The notes under the pieces: model-generated
Databases searched by the model: none
What the model saw: the letters and a program-made list of their open reading frames with translations, nothing else
Told to the model about the DNA's origin: nothing
Assembly: GCA_013349405.1 (NCBI GenBank)
Contig: DUZS01000011.1
Span: 31,669 to 95,668, forward strand
Source of the DNA: Desulfuromonadales bacterium
Lineage (GTDB): Bacteria > Desulfobacterota > Desulfuromonadia > Geobacterales > Pseudopelobacteraceae
DNA length: 64,000 nt
Direction of reading: 5' to 3'
Shown here: in pieces, positions 27,148-35,403 of the stretch
Layout of the letters: each line of letters opens with the position of its first letter
How positions within the stretch are numbered: position 1 is the first letter of the stretch
Translations under genes and position numbers: made by a program

Positions 27148-27427
27148 TGATGAACGACCAATGCCGCCAGGTTTTGATTGTCACACAAAAACAGCAGCCG
27201 GAGCCATAAAGCTTCTTGCTGCAGGCGGTGTCACCGCAATATCGCTCGATCATGACTTGGGTGATGGCGCTGGAACAGGTTATGAAGTCGCCTGTTACAT
27301 TGAACAGGAGGCCTATAACGGCAGGCTTTCCCCTGTTGAGGTGACAATCCACAGCGCAAATCCTGTCGGCAGAAACCGTATGGAAATAGCAATTGAAAAT
27401 GCACAATTATTCTGGTCACAAAAATAG
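27131..27427 (+). CDS. Receiver-like (cREC, cyclic-phosphate-processing) domain protein
   Basis: 98 residues from the ATG at 27131; a TTG at 27122 is an alternative start. It reads MKIWLDDERPMPPGFDCHTK, then AISLDHDLGDGAGTGYEVA and VTIHSANPVGRNRM. This is the compact receiver-like family with Asp6/Asp7 and Asp40-His41-Asp42 that has been called the cyclic-phosphate-processing receiver domain. No histidine kinase is nearby, so it is probably an enzyme or scaffold and not a phosphorelay switch. It overlaps the previous gene by 17 nt. The next gene is an ADP-ribosylglycohydrolase, fitting a shared role in ADP-ribose or nucleotide processing. Confidence 0.8.
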   Translation: MKIWLDDERPMPPGFDCHTKTAAGAIKLLAAGGVTAISLDHDLGDGAGTGYEVACYIEQEAYNGRLSPVEVTIHSANPVGRNRMEIAIENAQLFWSQK

Positions 27428-27529
27428 TTGGTTGCGAATGCAGTTATACTAAATCAAAGGAAAAGACAACCACCGTGGCAGACGGAATTTGTCTGACATA
27501 CCACAAAACATCCAAGGAGAAGAGCGAAA

Positions 27530-28306
27530 ATGATCGGCGCATTAGCGGGGGATATCATCGGTTCCATCTATGAATGGAACAATATCAAAACAACAGAGTT
27601 TGAACTGTTTCAAAGCGAGTGTCATTTTACCGATGACACCGTGCTGACAGTGGCGTTGGCAGATTCCATAGTAAACAATGCTTCTTACACTGAAAAACTG
27701 CGTGAGTACTACAGCAGCTATCCTGACGCCTCATACGGTAAACGTTTTCGCAAATGGGCAAAAAGCCGTAAACCCAAGCCATACAACAGTTTTGGCAATG
27801 GCTCTGCCATGAGGATAAGTCCGGTGGGATGGGCATATCAAACGCTTGATGATGTTATGCGTAAAGCAGAGGAGTTTTCCATTGTCACCCATAACCATCC
27901 TGAAGGGATCAAGGGCGCTCAAGCCACTGCAGCGTCTATCTTCATGGCACGTCACGGCGCAGCAAAGGATGAGATAAAGCAGTACGTAACAGCGACCTTC
28001 GGCTATGACCTTGCCATGAACTGTGACGATATTCGACCAACATATTGCTATGATATTACCTGTCAGGGAACTGTTCCGCAGGCCGTTGTAGCCTTCCTTG
28101 ATTCAAATGGATTCGAGCATGCAATCAGGCTGGCTGTTTCACTCGGTGGCGACAGTGACACTCTTGCTTGTATTACCGGCAGCATAGCAGAGGCGTTCTA
28201 CGGAATTCCCGATACAATCAGAGAAACAACATTGCAATTCTTAAGCGATGATCTAAAATATGTTACGGAACGTTTTTGCGCTAAGTATATTGCCGGTATT
28301 GAGTAA
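27530..28306 (+). CDS. ADP-ribosylglycohydrolase family protein
   Basis: 258 residues of the ARH/DraG fold. The two metal-binding clusters are visible: Thr34-Asp35-Asp36-Thr37 (FTDDTVLT) and Asp208-x-Asp210-Thr211 (GGDSDTLA), along with GNGSAMRISPVGW and VTHNHPEGIKGAQA. Enzymes of this family remove ADP-ribose from proteins, nucleic acids or small molecules using two Mg ions. RBS AAGGAGAAG precedes the ATG, 102 nt after the cREC gene; that gap holds CAGAC-N7-GTCTG at about 27480-27496. The target is unknown. Confidence 0.93.
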   Translation: MIGALAGDIIGSIYEWNNIKTTEFELFQSECHFTDDTVLTVALADSIVNNASYTEKLREYYSSYPDASYGKRFRKWAKSRKPKPYNSFGNGSAMRISPVGWAYQTLDDVMRKAEEFSIVTHNHPEGIKGAQATAASIFMARHGAAKDEIKQYVTATFGYDLAMNCDDIRPTYCYDITCQGTVPQAVVAFLDSNGFEHAIRLAVSLGGDSDTLACITGSIAEAFYGIPDTIRETTLQFLSDDLKYVTERFCAKYIAGIE

Positions 28307-28333
28307 TAGTATTTATTCTGAGGAGAACGTTCA

Positions 28334-29269
28334 ATGCCCTATGACTTGGCGAATAAACTTGTAATAGGGCTTGCCTCCAGCGCGTTATTTGATCTTGAAG
28401 AATCTGACGCCATCTTCCGCACCGATGGCCCGGAAGCGTACCGGGCATTTCAGAGAGCCCACCAGCATATCCCGTTGAAAACCGGCGTATCTTTTCCTTT
28501 TATCAAACGTCTGCTCTCTTTGAACGAGCTTGATCCGGATAATCCCCCTATCGAAGTTGTCCTGCTGTCAAGAAACAGCCCGGATACCGGGCTCAGGGTG
28601 ATGAAATCAATTGAGCACTACGCATTGGGCATGACCAGAGCAGTCTTTCTCCGTGGTCGCACACCGCATTCGTACATTCCCGTATTCAACATCAGTCTTT
28701 TTCTATCAGCCAACGAAGGAGATGTCTGCCAAGCGATTACCGCTGGGTATCCGGCGGGGCATGTACTGCATTCCAGCATCATTGAAAATGCTGGTGATCA
28801 TGAGTTGCGGCTGGCATTTGATTTTGACGGAGTATTGGCTGATGATGAAGCAGAAACGATTTATCAGAATACCCACGACTTGAGCGTGTTTCATAAACAT
28901 GAAACCGATCTTGTTGGTGTAGCCCACAATCCTGGCCCGCTGAAAGAATTCCTTGGGAAGATCTCGCTCATACAGAAAATGGAAGAACGGCGGGCAGCCG
29001 AAGATCCGTCATATATCCAGAAACTGCGCATATCGATTGTTACCGCTCGCTCTGCTCCATCACATGAGCGGGTCATTAACACAATGAGAATCTGGGACAT
29101 CAATGTTGATGAAGCATTTTTCCTCGGCGGCATTGAGAAGAAGAAAGTACTGGAACAACTAAAGCCGCATATTTACTTTGATGATCAGAAACTGCATTTG
29201 GAGCCGACAGCACACGTGCTACCGTCTGTTCATATCCCCTTTGGGGTCACAAACCGACGTATGGTCTGA
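28334..29269 (+). CDS. 5'-nucleotidase family protein
   Basis: 311 residues resembling the bacterial 5'-nucleotidase family (PF06189 type). It starts with MPYDLANKLVIGLASSALFDLEESD, has PIEVVLLSRNSPDTGLRVMKSI, and a HAD-like aspartate box LAFDFDGVLADDEAE near residue 160. It should dephosphorylate nucleoside monophosphates. RBS GAGGAG precedes the ATG and the gap to the glycohydrolase is 27 nt, so it is in the same operon. Together they could turn ADP-ribose-derived AMP into adenosine. Confidence 0.88.
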   Translation: MPYDLANKLVIGLASSALFDLEESDAIFRTDGPEAYRAFQRAHQHIPLKTGVSFPFIKRLLSLNELDPDNPPIEVVLLSRNSPDTGLRVMKSIEHYALGMTRAVFLRGRTPHSYIPVFNISLFLSANEGDVCQAITAGYPAGHVLHSSIIENAGDHELRLAFDFDGVLADDEAETIYQNTHDLSVFHKHETDLVGVAHNPGPLKEFLGKISLIQKMEERRAAEDPSYIQKLRISIVTARSAPSHERVINTMRIWDINVDEAFFLGGIEKKKVLEQLKPHIYFDDQKLHLEPTAHVLPSVHIPFGVTNRRMV

Positions 29270-29294
29270 TACTCAGCACTTAAAGGAAACCACC

Positions 29295-30776
29295 ATGGCT
29301 AAGAAAACGTTTACTCTCAGCAAGTCCCGCTATATTCGCGGCCTTCAGTGCCATAAGTCACTCTGGCTCTTCACGCATGACCGTGACCTTCGAGTAGTTT
29401 CAAAATCGGCAGCGGCCTCCTTCCAACAAGGGAATGAGGTCGGTGAATGTGCTCATAACATATTTCCAGGTGGCACATTTATTGACTTTAAAGGCGTATC
29501 TTTTGAGGAGCAGATCAGCCAGACACAAAAAGCCCTGAAATCTGCCAAAGTCATCTATGAGGCCACTTTCAGCTATGGTGGTGTGCTGGTCAAAGCCGAC
29601 ATTATGCGCAAGGTTGGCCGCAGTTGGGAACTGTATGAAGTCAAAGCTGCAAATGAAGTGAAAGATGTGCATCGGGATGATGCTGCTGTTCAGTATTACG
29701 TGATTTCCGGGTCGGGAGTCAAAATTAGCAAAACGTTTGTGACCCACCTCAACAGGGAATATGTCCGGAAAGGAGACCTGGATGTACAAGCACTTTTTGT
29801 CTCGGAAGACGTCACTGCTGATGTGAAGGCAAAGCAAGCAGGAAGAACGGCGGAGATTGAACAGCAGCAAAAAATGCTGGCAGGTAAAAATGCTCCGAAG
29901 ATTGATATCGGCCCGCACTGTGCAAAGCCATACCCCTGTGATTTTGAGAAACACTGCTGGCAGCAGATACCAGAAAACTCCATTTTTGACCTGGCTGGTA
30001 ACGGTGTAAAAAAGTGGCCATTGTATAAAGATGGCATTATCAAAATGGAGGATATTCCTCTTGATAAGCTTAAAGGACAACAGCTTCAGCAGGTGCAGGC
30101 ATATCTCGATAAAAAGCCGATAGTTGACCGAACCGGGCTGAAAGCCTTTCTCAAGGATATCTGGTATCCGCTCTATTACCTGGATTTTGAAACATTCCTG
30201 GCAGCAATACCGCCATACGACGGCCTCAAGCCGTATCAGCAGATCCCGTTTCAATACTCCTTGCATAGCCAGAAACGTGCAGGTGGCAAGCTGTATCATA
30301 AGGAATTTCTTGCCAAACCGAATTGCGATCCCCGGAAAGATCTTTTGGATAGCCTGCTTGATGAAATTCCCGCTGATGCCTGTGTATTGGTCTATTACCA
30401 GACATTTGAAAAGGGGCGGTTGAAAGAGTTGGCAGTGCAGTTTCCCAGGAAAGCGAAGCAGATCAATGCCATTATCAGCAATGTGCGGGATTTGCTGGTG
30501 CCATTCAAAGGGCGGGCGCTCTATTCATGGGAACAGCAGGGGTCGCATTCGATCAAGAAGGTACTTCCGGCGTTTGTAAAAGACATGAGTTACGAAGGGC
30601 TGGAAGTTGGGGATGGTGGCGAGGCTATTGAGGCGTATCAAAAGATGTGCAAAGTGGCTGATGATCCGCAAGATTTGGCAAAGATTCGTAAAGCATTGCT
30701 GGAGTATTGCTGCCAGGATACGCTGGCGATGGTGCGGTTGTTGGAGGTGATACGGGGGGAAGTTGCTGAAAAGTAA
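29295..30776 (+). CDS. DUF2779 protein with Cas4-like and RNase H-like nuclease parts
   Basis: 493 residues from the ATG at 29295 (AAAGGAAA upstream). The N-terminal half has a Cas4/RecB-like PD-(D/E)xK pattern: LSKSRYIRGLQCHKSLWL, then VLVKADIMRKVGRSWELYEVKA, with Cys residues near 210-230 that may bind an iron-sulfur cluster. The C-terminal half is DUF2779, an exonuclease-like RNase H fold starting YYLDFETF (Asp297, Glu299) and ending with CCQDTLAMVRLLEVI. It is 25 nt after the nucleotidase gene. DUF2779 proteins are found in many accessory regions; the substrate is unknown. Confidence 0.85.
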   Translation: MAKKTFTLSKSRYIRGLQCHKSLWLFTHDRDLRVVSKSAAASFQQGNEVGECAHNIFPGGTFIDFKGVSFEEQISQTQKALKSAKVIYEATFSYGGVLVKADIMRKVGRSWELYEVKAANEVKDVHRDDAAVQYYVISGSGVKISKTFVTHLNREYVRKGDLDVQALFVSEDVTADVKAKQAGRTAEIEQQQKMLAGKNAPKIDIGPHCAKPYPCDFEKHCWQQIPENSIFDLAGNGVKKWPLYKDGIIKMEDIPLDKLKGQQLQQVQAYLDKKPIVDRTGLKAFLKDIWYPLYYLDFETFLAAIPPYDGLKPYQQIPFQYSLHSQKRAGGKLYHKEFLAKPNCDPRKDLLDSLLDEIPADACVLVYYQTFEKGRLKELAVQFPRKAKQINAIISNVRDLLVPFKGRALYSWEQQGSHSIKKVLPAFVKDMSYEGLEVGDGGEAIEAYQKMCKVADDPQDLAKIRKALLEYCCQDTLAMVRLLEVIRGEVAEK

Positions 30777-30799
30777 CGGGATAGAAAGGAGGGCTTACT

Positions 30800-31513
30800 A
30801 TGAGCAACATAAAATTGTTTGAGTCAACACAAATCCGTTCAGTGTGGGATGATAAAGAACAAAAGTGGTTTTTCTCCATAGCCGATGTGATTGAGGCACT
30901 CACCTATTCAGTGAATGTAAAAGATTACATCAAGAAGATGCGGAAACGCGATGCCGAGTTGAATTCCAACTGGGGGACATTTTGTCCCCCCCTTGAATTG
31001 ATGGCACCAGATGGAAAACGAAGAAAAACGCAGTGTGCCAATGCAGAAAATGTGCTCCGCATTATCCAGTCCATCCCATCACCCAAAGCCGAACCGTTCA
31101 AACGCTGGCTGGCGCGGGTCGGATACGAACGCCTGGAAGAGATTGAAAATCCTGAGCTGGCTGCAAAACGGATGCGTGAGTTGTATAAAGCAAAAGGTTA
31201 CAGCGACGAGTGGATTGAAAAGCGGGTACGCGGCATTGCCATCCGGGATGAGTTGACCAATGAATGGAAAAAGCGCGGAGTAAAGGAGCATCTTGAATAT
31301 GCCATCCTGACAGCAGAGATCAGCCGGGCTACCTTCGGCATGACACCGTCGGAATATAAGGAGTTTAAGGGGTTGGAGAAGCAGCGGGATAATCTGCGTG
31401 ACCATATGAACGACCTGGAGTTGATCTTCACCATGCTGGGGGAACTCAACAAGATTCGCTGGAGATCCAATAAGCGCCCAATATGTGCCCCCTACGCCAA
31501 CCAGGAAACCTAA
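30800..31513 (+). CDS. Bro-N domain protein with a replaced C-terminus
   Basis: 237 residues. The first 95 form a Bro-N domain (KLFESTQIRSVWDDKEQKWFFSIADVIEALT), as in phage antirepressors and DinD-like proteins; the next part is the usual partner region (RWLARVGYERLEEIENPELAAKRMRELYKAKGYSDEWIEKRV). Relatives go on after DLELIFTMLGEA with about 60 more residues. Here the match breaks at GEL and a foreign 27-residue tail (NKIRWRSNKRPICAPYANQET at its end) runs to the stop. The break is near base 31443. So the gene is probably a truncated but still open frame. RBS AAAGGAGGG precedes the ATG. Confidence 0.8.
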   Translation: MSNIKLFESTQIRSVWDDKEQKWFFSIADVIEALTYSVNVKDYIKKMRKRDAELNSNWGTFCPPLELMAPDGKRRKTQCANAENVLRIIQSIPSPKAEPFKRWLARVGYERLEEIENPELAAKRMRELYKAKGYSDEWIEKRVRGIAIRDELTNEWKKRGVKEHLEYAILTAEISRATFGMTPSEYKEFKGLEKQRDNLRDHMNDLELIFTMLGELNKIRWRSNKRPICAPYANQET

Positions 31514-31537
31514 AATCGCAGAATAAATAACGTTCAT
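31445..31537 (-). pseudogene. 5' fragment of a small membrane-protein gene
   Basis: Reading the minus strand from ATG 31537, which follows AAAGGAG, the sequence gives MNVIYSAILGFLVGVGGTYW and then ALIGSPANLVEF, a plausible first membrane helix. It then runs into the antisense of the Bro-N gene and has no family-like continuation. This marks a deletion or rearrangement junction near 31443. The original product is unknown. Confidence 0.45.
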
Positions 31538-31664
31538 TTCTCTCATCTCCTTTCTGGGCTATTTTTTACACCTGATCAGCTTCGCAATCGGTGCGCCGAC
31601 GGTATAGCCGGCGTATCATTAGGCCTCCTCTTGATTTGTTATGCTTCTACTTTCTCATAATAAC

Positions 31665-31680
31665 GCGACAGAATGAGACG
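31665..31680 (-). promoter_or_regulatory. Island upstream element, orphan copy
   Basis: Minus-strand CGTCTCATTCTGTCGC, matching the copies at 34853, 35410 and 36148. It is followed at the expected 45 nt by GAGGAGGCCTA and an ATG (31619), but the reading frame there stops after 17 codons. The coding part of this unit has evidently been lost. Confidence 0.6.
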
Positions 31681-31754
31681 TGTAAGAACGGGGTATGATT
31701 TTTTTATGCACCAAAAATAAATATCATCTTGGATAATTTGCAGTCATGATGTAA

Positions 31755-31775
31755 GCTTGACTAAGTTGACCAAGC
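31755..31775. promoter_or_regulatory. Dyad upstream of the Phd/VapC operon
   Basis: GCTTG-N3-AA-N-TT-N3-CAAGC, a 21-bp imperfect palindrome ending 15 nt before the antitoxin start codon. Type II antitoxins usually bind such dyads to repress their own operon; binding here is inferred. Confidence 0.5.
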
Positions 31776-31790
31776 AGAGGGGGACAGACC

Positions 31791-32027
31791 ATGCATACGG
31801 TAAAGATGTATGAAGCGAAGACACATTTATCGCGGCTTGTTGAGGAAGTTCAGAATGGCGAAGAAGTTATCATTTCGAAGGGAACCAGAGCTGTAGCAAT
31901 GCTTGTGCCGTATATTCCCAAGAAACAGGTACGCACGCCGGGGTATCTGAAGGGAAAAATCCGTATTGCCGAAGATTTTGACGCTCCGCTGCCTGAAGAA
32001 CTACTGAATGCTTTTGGATGTAGCTAA
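31791..32027 (+). CDS. Phd/YefM-family antitoxin
   Basis: 78 residues. The N-terminus MHTVKMYEAKTHLSRLVEEV is the Phd/YefM DNA-binding fold, followed by GEEVIISKGTRAVAMLVPY and a C-terminal neutralising tail (IRIAEDFDAPLPEELLNAF). Its stop shares one base with the toxin start. It should bind and inhibit the downstream PIN toxin and repress the operon through the adjacent dyad. Confidence 0.9.
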   Translation: MHTVKMYEAKTHLSRLVEEVQNGEEVIISKGTRAVAMLVPYIPKKQVRTPGYLKGKIRIAEDFDAPLPEELLNAFGCS

Positions 32028-32404
32028 TGAAACTTCTTCTCGATACGCATATTTATCTTTGGTGGCTTGAAGATTCGCCTGCGCTGACTGCATCTGCACG
32101 AAAAATGATAGAAACGGCGGAAAAGGTTTATATAAGCAGCGCCAGCCTTTGGGAATCAGCCATTAAATCCGGCATTGGCAAGCTGGACGTAAATCAGAAA
32201 GAGCTGGTTGCAGGTATTCAGGAAAGCGGATTTAATGAACTTCCTGTCAGAGCGGAACATACGATTGCTTTATTATCTCTTGAAAATCACCACAAAGACC
32301 CCTTTGACCGAATGCTCATTGCCCAGGCACTCTCTGAGCCGCTCCATTTACTGACAGCAGATTCAGTTCTTACCCGTTATTCCACGCTTGTTATTTCCGT
32401 CTAG
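32027..32404 (+). CDS. PIN-domain toxin (VapC type)
   Basis: 125 residues of the PIN ribonuclease fold with acidic active-site residues in MKLLLDTHIYLWW (Asp6), SSASLWESAIK (Glu43), HKDPFDRMLIAQAL (Asp at about 92) and LTADSVLTRY. VapC toxins cut tRNA or rRNA. Its last 4 nt overlap the end of the convergent WD40 gene. Confidence 0.92.
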   Translation: MKLLLDTHIYLWWLEDSPALTASARKMIETAEKVYISSASLWESAIKSGIGKLDVNQKELVAGIQESGFNELPVRAEHTIALLSLENHHKDPFDRMLIAQALSEPLHLLTADSVLTRYSTLVISV

Positions 32405-34389
32405 CCGTTCTGGTTTGATAGCTCACTGGTTTTACCCATGCAGTACTTCCCCAACAGATTCGGTGTGTAATATTGATCTTTGAACTGTGTCACCGGATAA
32501 GATTCATCCAGAACAGTCCAACGGAGGTAAGGGCTTTCTCCCGCGTCAGATGAATCATAACGCCCGTCAGGAGCCGTTACCACCCAGTGGTTGTCTTTTA
32601 AACCAATAAGGCCAGCCTGGAATGTTCCGGTGGCTGCATCATAGAAGCGAACGGACTCATAATCAGCCACCAAAATGAAACGACCGTCGGGCGAATATGT
32701 TGCAGAGCTGATTTGACTCCCAAATTCATCAAGGATGCGCACACATTCTCCTGTTGCAGCGTCCCAAACCCGCACTGAATCAGAGTCTTCTGATAAAATA
32801 TAACGACTATCAGGGGAGAACATTATTGAAGCGATATAAGACTCTTGGCCTTTCATACTGCGCAGGCACTCGCCGGATGTGACATCCCAAACAGACAGAA
32901 GTTTATGGATCCCCGTTGCGATATAATTACCACAGGGGGAATATGCGAGAGAAAAGATTGTTCCCTCATGTTCCTCAAGAGTACATAGGCACTCTCCGGT
33001 GGCGGCATCCCAGATCCGTACTTTCCTCAGCACATCAGCCGCCGCAATGTGGAGACCGTTTGGTGAATAGGCTAAGAGCTTAACTCCTTCTTGATGAATT
33101 ATTGTAAGTACGTTTTCTCCGGAACCGACATTATGTACTCTTACGGTTTTATTCTCAGCAACAGCAATATTACTACTGTCCGGTGAGATGGCTGCAGAAG
33201 ATTTATCAAACTCGAGCCGCTTTACGGATCGCAAGTCCTTTCCGATGAATGTATCCCATATTTGCACCTTGTCACGATTTACAGCGAATAAAAAACGACT
33301 ATCTGGTGAATATGCAAGGGAATCATTATACTCTGCATTCCAGCCCAATATGCGACTGCTCGTACCAGCTTCCGTATCCCATATCCGCAGGTTTTTTTCC
33401 CAAACCCCCGAGGCTATAAAACGGCCATTAGGCGATATGGCCACAGAAGTTACCTGATCCTTACTCCCTTCTAAAACGTGCACACAATTTCCCGTTGCGA
33501 TATCCCATATTCGAATGACATTAAGGGTATCAGCAGAAGCGATAAAACAACCATCAGGTGAGCACGCTACTGAAGTGATAAAACTCTCGTGTCCTTCCAA
33601 AGTACGCACGCACACCCCGGAGTCAGCATTCCATACCCGTACAATGCCATCCAACCCACCCGAAATTATATGGCGACTGTCATGAGAATACGTAACAAAA
33701 CAATAATGACGTTCTTTGTCTCCACAACCCAAATTGAGCACAATCTTCAAGCTTTCAGTTGATAATATCCGTACGGTATTGCTGCGATCTTTGGAAGAAA
33801 TTAAACGGCGACCATCAGGTGAAAATACAACATTGCAACCATCCCCGGTATTACCCTTGAGTATTTTCCGGCATTTTCCCGTTGAGGCATCCCATATCCG
33901 TACGTTGTTATGAATATCATTGGAAGCGATTAAACGATTATCAGGCGAATACGCCACTGACTCGATCGATTCTTTGTGCCCCTCCAGCACTTTCATGCAT
34001 CTTTCGGTAGCCACATCCCAGACCCTTACGGTGTTATCCCACCCTCCCGAGGCAATAATGTTACCATCGGGAGAGTACGTCACGGAACTAACAAAATGAT
34101 CGTGCCCCTTCAGAGTTTTCAAACACTCACCGGTGGTTGCATCCCAGATTGTAACGGTATGGTCCCAGTTTCCCGATGCAATGAAATTGCCTTTGGGAGA
34201 ATATGCTACGGAAAAAACATCAGACTTGTTTCTCCTCAATGTACGAAGACACCATCCGGTAGCTACATCCCAGATCAAGATACCGCCTGAACCACCTGAC
34301 GCGATGAAACGGCCATCAGGGGAACAGGCGACGACACATTCACCATAAAAACCTCTATGGCCTTTCTGAGGGACGAGAGTCGGTTTCAT
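32401..34389 (-). CDS. WD40 repeat protein with 14 repeats
   Basis: 662 residues made almost wholly of WD40 repeats. I count fourteen (for example VAYSPKGNFIASGNWDHTVT ending TIWDATTGECLKTL), enough for two seven-bladed propellers. The last 80 residues (WVVTAPDGRYDSSDAGESPY, then TQFKDQYYTPNLLGKYCMGK) match the tail that follows propellers in bacterial WD40 proteins that also have caspase-like or NACHT modules. No such catalytic part is present here. No signal peptide is seen. Likely a scaffold or sensor. It starts in the last bases of the acidic wHTH-like gene (34386-34389 overlap), so the two are cotranscribed. Confidence 0.92.
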   Translation of the reverse strand: MKPTLVPQKGHRGFYGECVVACSPDGRFIASGGSGGILIWDVATGWCLRTLRRNKSDVFSVAYSPKGNFIASGNWDHTVTIWDATTGECLKTLKGHDHFVSSVTYSPDGNIIASGGWDNTVRVWDVATERCMKVLEGHKESIESVAYSPDNRLIASNDIHNNVRIWDASTGKCRKILKGNTGDGCNVVFSPDGRRLISSKDRSNTVRILSTESLKIVLNLGCGDKERHYCFVTYSHDSRHIISGGLDGIVRVWNADSGVCVRTLEGHESFITSVACSPDGCFIASADTLNVIRIWDIATGNCVHVLEGSKDQVTSVAISPNGRFIASGVWEKNLRIWDTEAGTSSRILGWNAEYNDSLAYSPDSRFLFAVNRDKVQIWDTFIGKDLRSVKRLEFDKSSAAISPDSSNIAVAENKTVRVHNVGSGENVLTIIHQEGVKLLAYSPNGLHIAAADVLRKVRIWDAATGECLCTLEEHEGTIFSLAYSPCGNYIATGIHKLLSVWDVTSGECLRSMKGQESYIASIMFSPDSRYILSEDSDSVRVWDAATGECVRILDEFGSQISSATYSPDGRFILVADYESVRFYDAATGTFQAGLIGLKDNHWVVTAPDGRYDSSDAGESPYLRWTVLDESYPVTQFKDQYYTPNLLGKYCMGKTSELSNQNG

Positions 34390-34805
34390 GCGCTTTTCTG
34401 CTGTTTCACAGCTTCTTCACCCAGTTCAATGTCTTCATCGTCATCGTAATTCATGCCTTCATTGGGGTCTTCAAGGTCATCCTCATCGTCATCGTCAAAA
34501 TCATCGTCTTCCTCTTCTTCATCGTACAGAAACTCCTCGACAACACGCGGAGGAACAAGACGGAAATGTGTCATATCGTTTTCCCGTGCCACTACCAGAA
34601 AGTTGTCAAATGCTATCAGGGTGTGACCGGTATCGTTGAGGGCCTGATCGATCTCGTTCAAGTATCGGTCGTTCAGTCTGGCAACCCCGGCAATACCACG
34701 CAGATCCGCCCAGGTAATTCTGAAGGGTTCGAAAGAATCGCTGGAAAATGTTTCTTCATACAGTTCGGAAAGAATGCTTGCTGTTTTCGTTGCTGTTCGT
34801 GCCAT
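34386..34805 (-). CDS. Small acidic-tailed protein, winged-helix-like (paralogue A)
   Basis: 139 residues from the ATG at 34805, preceded by GAGGAGGCC. The first 95 residues (MARTATKTASILSELYEETF, then FRITWADLRGIAGVARLNDRYLNEIDQAL and TLIAFDNFLVVARENDMTHFR) look like a winged helix followed by a hairpin. The last 45 are almost all Asp/Glu, like DNA-mimic or chaperone-binding tails. It is clearly homologous to the protein at 35581-36099. It overlaps the WD40 gene start by 4 nt. An in-frame extension upstream to 35003 has no ribosome site and crosses the conserved upstream element, so I reject it. Confidence 0.75.
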   Translation of the reverse strand: MARTATKTASILSELYEETFSSDSFEPFRITWADLRGIAGVARLNDRYLNEIDQALNDTGHTLIAFDNFLVVARENDMTHFRLVPPRVVEEFLYDEEEEDDDFDDDDEDDLEDPNEGMNYDDDEDIELGEEAVKQQKSA

Positions 34806-34852
34806 GATAGGCCTCCTCTTGATGTGTGATGATACTACTATCGCATGATAAC

Positions 34853-34868
34853 GCGACAGAATAAGACG
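34853..34868 (-). promoter_or_regulatory. Island upstream element before paralogue A
   Basis: Minus-strand CGTCTTATTCTGTCGC, 47 nt before the start codon at 34805. CTGTCG and, 16 nt later, TAGTAT resemble a -35/-10 pair. Flanking sequence (GATAGTAG..ATCA) is also shared with the copies at 35410 and 36148. Confidence 0.65.
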
Positions 34869-34899
34869 CGTAGAAACTCTTTTATTGAGTGTCTTACGT

Positions 34900-35364
34900 C
34901 TAATCCGCGCCAAGAAACGCATTATAAAGCTTGAAGCCCTCTTTCCGGATCGTCTCCTCAAAATATCTTTCAAAAAACTCATCGATATCGGAACACAGTG
35001 CAATATACTTTTTGGGAGTTGATTTGCTAAAAGAGCCGGGAGTCATGTCTGGCAGATTATTCAACAGATCCTCCAGATTTTCGGCACTGTTGTCCCGCAA
35101 TTCATCCTCTAATTCAGCGTAGTCGTAGGCAAATGATTCATCCTCTTCGTTCTCTGAGTCCTGATTTTCAAAATCTGCAATAAATTGGACGCAGTCATTG
35201 AGGTGCGCTCTGATATTATTAATATGCGTGACGTATGGTTCAAAAAGATCCAATCCATCAAATAAATCCACATGGTCAAGAAGGAATTTATCAAATGCTT
35301 CGATCCGGACAAGATAGCGATTACATACAGGGTCGTCTGACAACAGGTATTTATTTTTTTTCAT
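34900..35364 (-). CDS. Small acidic hypothetical protein
   Basis: 154 residues, family not recognised. Mostly helical, with an acidic central stretch (NQDSENEEDESFAYDYAELE) and a C-terminal helix FFERYFEETIRKEGFKLYNAFLG. No signal or membrane segment. RBS AAAGGA lies about 7 nt before the ATG. It carries the same upstream element as its two neighbours although its protein is not an obvious paralogue of them. That argues for shared control and against simple gene duplication as the only cause. Confidence 0.65.
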   Translation of the reverse strand: MKKNKYLLSDDPVCNRYLVRIEAFDKFLLDHVDLFDGLDLFEPYVTHINNIRAHLNDCVQFIADFENQDSENEEDESFAYDYAELEDELRDNSAENLEDLLNNLPDMTPGSFSKSTPKKYIALCSDIDEFFERYFEETIRKEGFKLYNAFLGAD

Positions 35365-35403
35365 TTTGAAGTCCTTTCAATGGTGATGATGCCACTATCT
35401 CAT

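Noticed and set aside
31079..31546. 155-residue minus-strand frame
   Set aside because: Only the first 31 residues look like a real protein start; the remainder is the antisense of the Bro-N gene. Kept only as a gene fragment.
34806..35003. Extension of paralogue A by 66 residues
   Set aside because: It would read through the conserved upstream element and ribosome site; the basic translation has no counterpart in paralogue B.
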